A stretch of 64,000 nt of DNA from Stachybotrys elegans. Lineage: Eukaryota > Ascomycota > Sordariomycetes > Hypocreales > Stachybotryaceae. Within the stretch, counting starts at the first letter, position 1; each line of letters starts with the position of its first letter. Shown piece by piece: positions 59,719-64,000 of this stretch. The notes beneath the pieces were generated by a model. It searched no databases, was not told the DNA's origin, and worked only from the letters and a program-made list of their open reading frames with translations. The stretch lies in the NCBI GenBank assembly GCA_020746835.1, contig JAGPNK010000006.1, positions 1,178,001-1,242,000 of the forward strand. The letters run 5' to 3'. The position numbers and the translations under genes are program-made.

Positions 59719-60570
59719 TGTCTATGCCAGCACGCGCAAGATGCAGTCGATGCAAGAGTAACCGAGCGATGCAGGCCAACGATCAAGGATGCTGACGCCT
59801 GCCCGATGAGCCGGTCTAAATGGTCAAATAACGAGACGACAAAATTAGAGCGAGTATTATTTGTAGGATCGAGCCGCTGCGCGATGACGATGCAGGAGAA
59901 TCGAGAACCGATTGATTAGGTGGAAGGGGTATCTTGAACGCGGCAGTGGTATGGCGGTCCCGAGGATGGGCTTGTTTTCTTGTAGGGCAGAGGCTGGAGC
60001 GGCGAAATGGCGGGCAACGTCGACGTCGTGAGAGATGCGCGGCCGCGTGGACGAGGGCGAAAATCGAGACCTGGTTGGTATTACTGTATCAAGGAGGCTC
60101 CCGCTATCTCATGGTACAAGCGGAGAGTGGCAGGAATACGATTTGCTGCCTTGTTGGGCGTCGTGTCCCGGAGCTGCGTCTCCTGAGTGGACGAGTTGGA
60201 CGAGTTGGACGGGTGGGCGAAGGGGGTGCGCCGGCAGGACGAAGCAAGGGGCAGGCTGTGGGTTATCAAGAGCTGGGCCAAGCGGACCTTGTGATAATGG
60301 AGTCACAGGCCAAATATTCCGCTGTGCTTGCTGCTACTGCGTCCTGCTGTGAGGCCTCGGGGTGGTGGCTGCCCGTCAATCGAAAAGAAGGTCGAGGTCG
60401 AGGGTCGCGACAACGTTGGACCCAGGCGTGTCTACCGCGAATTGTTTTGTCGGTCGAGGTACAACAGGCTGGGGGTAGCGTGGGAGGGAGTGGGTGGAGG
60501 GGGGGGAGGGAACGGCGCTGGTCAGGAAGGGATTAAAAAAAAAATGCCTGGAAAAGAAACACCAGGTACG

Positions 60571-60588
60571 CACACACACACACACACA
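60571..60588. repeat. (AC)n microsatellite
   Basis: Nine AC dinucleotides in non-coding DNA. Confidence 0.85.
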
Positions 60589-60975
60589 ACACGTCGGGTC
60601 AGCGGTCTGGGTAAGACTTAATGACGCCCGCCTTGCTTTCTTGTGGCCCGATGATGTTTGGTTGGAGCCGGTATTTAATGAGGTATTACTGCAATCATGC
60701 AGGACCAGCCCTAGCAGGCCATGTTCCCTAAAGGCATGGATGGACGAAGGGCTCTAACGGGTCACCCGATGATGGGCAAGTTACAGGAACGACTCGACTT
60801 GAACTGCACTGTGTGGCTACGAACAGCCTGTGGGCGGCTAGCAGAACAGGTCGGAGTGAGGCAAGCACCCCTCTGCCCATCGAGGCGGTGCGGTAGAGGC
60901 AGGACTCGGCTTGGGCGTTGCTGCCCAGCCCAGGCAGACCATGCTCGCGCGCAGAGGAGAGCGAAAGCACAGGCA

Positions 60976-60995
60976 ATGGATGGATGGATGGATGG
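60976..60995. repeat. (GATG)n microsatellite
   Basis: About five GATG units in non-coding DNA. Confidence 0.85.
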
Positions 60996-61496
60996 AGTTA
61001 GATGCACAGGCGAAATTGACGACGGGAGATGAGGCCTGGCTGCAGCGGTGGAGCCGTGGGGTGGTGGTGCAGGTCCAAGGTCGAGCAGGTACCAGGGACT
61101 TGTTTGTGTTCTTGGCTTCGAGTACCAGTTGCAGCCAATGTGAGTGACATGATACATGTAGCGCTTCGTACAAGTCAACGCCGCGAGGTACCTGAGTCTA
61201 AGCGGGCGCGGGCCCACCTAGCAATCAAAACACGCTAAGGCTCAGGGGATGGAGCTAATGAATCTGACGGAGCTCGTTTGGCCTACAATGGACAGTGCAC
61301 GCTGTTGGCGACAGAGCCCAAAGCTGACCTATCGCGATAGCATTATTAATGTCTCTATGCATCACTGGCATCAAACAGGCAGGACTGCTCACTTGCTTAG
61401 GGACACCGTACATATGCATTGTGCACGCGCAGTGGCGTTTTCCAGATCAGACATCGCGGCAGCCATGCACACAGACGGCGGTAAGCGGTCCGCAAA

Positions 61497-61526
61497 GCAT
61501 GGCATGGCATTGCATGGCATGGCATT
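61497..61526. repeat. Perfect tandem duplication of GCATGGCATGGCATT
   Basis: Two adjacent identical 15-mers, themselves built from GCATG pentamers, in non-coding DNA. Confidence 0.9.
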
Positions 61527-64000
61527 AACTAAAAAGGAGGCACACGCCTTGCTGGCCGGTGAGGAGGCAGTGGGTTGTGGGCTGGCCCGGCTGCTCTGCT
61601 GTACCTGACTAGAGCAGGTAGAGCACGCTGTTTGCTGTTTCGCGGTGGTGCTGAATGACGCGCCTGCTCCACGCCGGCGCAGAGAGGCGGTCTGCCTTAG
61701 GTAAGGGTAACAACCGCTTGTTACCGCCTGCCGCCGACCAACACAGCCATCGGGTTCATCTCACATGCTTTTCCTTCCCTTGTGTTCTTGCTCTTACTCG
61801 GTTAAGCTAAGGCACTTGCCCTAGATAGGTAAGTCAACACTGTAGAAGTTGGGTGAGGGAAGGCATGACGCCCTCCAATGAATGATGCAGCAAAGGCCAA
61901 ACCATTGGCCTTTCCAAACAAACGGTCAACAAAAAAAAAAATCATTGTCGCCAATGGCTCCCTCCCCCCCATGCTCGCTGCCCACTGTGATGCACGATGG
62001 CTTTCTTTACCGCCAGATTTTGTGCAAGAAGCAACATGCAACACCACCAGTCGTGTCCCCTCAAAGTGGGTGAGCCCTTCTAGCTCCATGTCTTCCGGAT
62101 ATGCCAACTCTCGGGCCATCCACTGTCTCGTGTACCTTGCATCCAATGCAACCTCAGGGTTCCACGTCCAACGCGCGACGGCCCCCTCAGTCCATCAGAA
62201 GTGCCGGCTTGCAGAAGCAGGCACATAACGGCCGACTTCGTTCGCCGCGGCGCTTCAGCAACACACAAGACACAAGCTGGGCATGCGGTGTACATGGGCT
62301 ACGACAGCAGGTGTGTCAGATACACTACCTCGTCTGGCCGGCCAAGAGCACCAAGAACAGGCAATTCCCCTTCAAGCCCTCAGCTCCAGCCGCCCGTCTC
62401 AGCCAGAGACTTGACTGATTGCTTTCTAGAGGCGCATACTCCCGTACTGCATGTACGCGCTCGACGCGCGCCAAGCCCACGAGCTGACCGGGAAAAGCAA
62501 CTCAGCATGCGCTATGATCCGGCTCAGATCAGCCCGCTCATCCATCCCATCACACTTCCCTCGAACACGACGACTTGGCTGTTTCTTGCGGATCAAGAGC
62601 AGGCATGTTCCCTGTTCTCTTCCAACCTCTTCTCGTTTCTTCTTTTCCCTTTTCTTTCTTTCTTTTTTGGCTTCCTTGGACTCTTCTCTGCCCTGTGCGG
62701 TTCTTAGGCTCGAACACACCTAATTAAACTAACGTGCATCAATTGACCAAGCTAGTCGCCTTGTCCATCAGCTGATGATGTTGTTTTTCATGTCGGCCAT
62801 GATCCTCCGTCTACGAATAGGCAAGCAGGTCACAGTCAAGCCTGTACTATGTATCCCGCTCCATATCACGTCCAGTTGCTGACCCAGGCAACTGAGCCCT
62901 CATCCTCACTCACATCTATCAGCTCAGCTTCATGCAATGGGACCCTTGTCCAAGTCTATTTGTGTCTCCTGGGACCCCTGTCAAGGCACTGGCACGTAGC
63001 ATCGGGAGCTGATCGCTTGACGTTTTCAGCTGCAAATCCGTGTTCGATCCGCTTGCGCTTGTGGCTTTTTGGTTTGGCTTCCGCGATATTTTGCTGTCTG
63101 TTCCTGAAAAATGCCACATGCATAGACATGGCTCATTTACCAGCCAACGGGATTGTCAATGCGCAATCTCACTCAACCTGTTTTCGTCCTTCCTCCGATC
63201 CTCGTTCTTCCGTCATCCTATGCTTCCCCATCCTCACGGTCCTCCAACACTCACTCGCTCCGTCTCGGAGACTGCCGATGCGCTTGACGGACTACTTGAC
63301 TCGCCAGCATTCCACAAACATGTTTCCACATCCCGATGTGGAGGATTTTAGACATCGCTGGGGGCTTTTGTCCCATATGATCCACTACTAGCAGCAAACA
63401 ATCCCTTGGTCCTCACGTGTGGCCTTTGCTCTTGTCGCGGATTTCGTAGGGATGAACAAAGCATTGTTTCCATGTTTCTGAAACCAGACAGTCCTCTTCT
63501 CCATTAGCAGCCCTGGTGTCTGAGAGTCACATATGCATTCAGGTGACGTTGAGATGATCGAATCAGCCCAGCCGCTGAGAGAGAAGAGTATCCCAGAAAT
63601 GTGAGCCCGGGACGTGATTTCACTTCGCGACAAACCCAGACCAGAAGTTGGACAGGGATTTGCCCAGTATGTACTGTATGTAGTCTCGATCCAATAAACC
63701 GACCTGGCGCGAAAGATGTTCTGGAATGTCTTGGGGGCCGATCTTCATAACTAGAAGCCATGATTCAACAGCATCAATGGACCCGGCGCGGTGAAAACGG
63801 GCATGTCAAGCTCATGGTCAATGCATCATGCTCATTTTCCGGAGAGTCACTGCGCGAACCCAAAACAACGGGCAGGCAATGCCTTGGTCCGAACACTATG
63901 CCATCGAGATGGACACGTCTCGACAAGCATCATCATAATGCGAAACTCGGCGTCGCGTCAGACCTTTGCGCGAAAGTCTATCCCGCGCCGCCGTGTTTCT

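Larger units (their letters stand above)
59719..64000. other. 4.3 kb upstream of the kinase gene, no supportable gene
   Basis: Open frames here (for example plus 59934-60536) are compositionally arbitrary and show no domain or splice continuation. Repeats: (AC)n at 60571-60588, (GATG)n at 60976-60995 and a 15-bp tandem duplication at 61497-61526. A gene may begin beyond the right edge. Confidence 0.55.

Overview
The window is nuclear DNA of a filamentous ascomycete, most likely Sordariomycetes and probably Hypocreales (an inference from protein flavour, not a search). The genes have short introns (about 45-170 nt) with GTRNGT donors, CTAAC/CTGAC-like branch sites and YAG acceptors. The gene set is eukaryotic and fungal: White Collar-2, RAD50, TIM10, RMD5/GID2, a KIN4-type kinase, a Zn2Cys6 regulator, a Ca2+/H+ exchanger and an STB6-like protein. 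I see no bacterial, viral, CRISPR or transposon gene. Sixteen protein-coding genes can be supported.

Layout, left to right. 0-9 kb: an EDEM-type GH47 mannosidase with a PA domain (minus), a 4 kb spacer, then a Myb/SANT-like regulator (minus) with a very long non-coding upstream region of about 9.5 kb. 18-25 kb: a Leu3-type Zn2Cys6 factor (minus), divergent from an aldehyde dehydrogenase (plus), then TIM10 (plus). 25-33 kb: an STB6-like protein (minus), divergent from RMD5/GID2 (plus), then a UPF0658-type multispanning Golgi membrane protein (minus) whose start codon is puzzling. 35-42 kb: an amidase (plus), a small acidic 'beta-flanking' DUF7721-type protein (minus) and WC-2 (minus). 43-50 kb: RAD50 (plus), convergent with a PP4 regulatory subunit R2 homologue (minus). 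50-60 kb: a SPRY-domain protein with a proline-rich tandem repeat, a vacuolar CAX exchanger and a KIN4-like kinase, all minus. 60-64 kb is non-coding as far as I can read.

The genes are mostly housekeeping and regulatory, arranged independently. There is no biosynthetic cluster and no obvious common pathway. The most notable observations are: (1) the CAX gene appears to need a 3-nt microexon followed by a 16-nt exon; the amidase has a 17-nt exon and the DUF7721 gene a 27-nt exon. (2) The UPF0658 gene has no ATG on its strand for almost 0.9 kb upstream of its conserved N-terminal coding region, which suggests non-AUG initiation or a long leader intron. (3) Two genes are interrupted by apparent 1-nt losses in C-homopolymers. 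(4) A pair of ACGCGT (MluI cell-cycle box) sites lies 30 bp apart just upstream of RAD50. (5) One regulator has a very long non-coding upstream region.

Exon coordinates were derived by hand from splice consensus plus reading-frame continuity. All family assignments come from motif recognition, not database searches.
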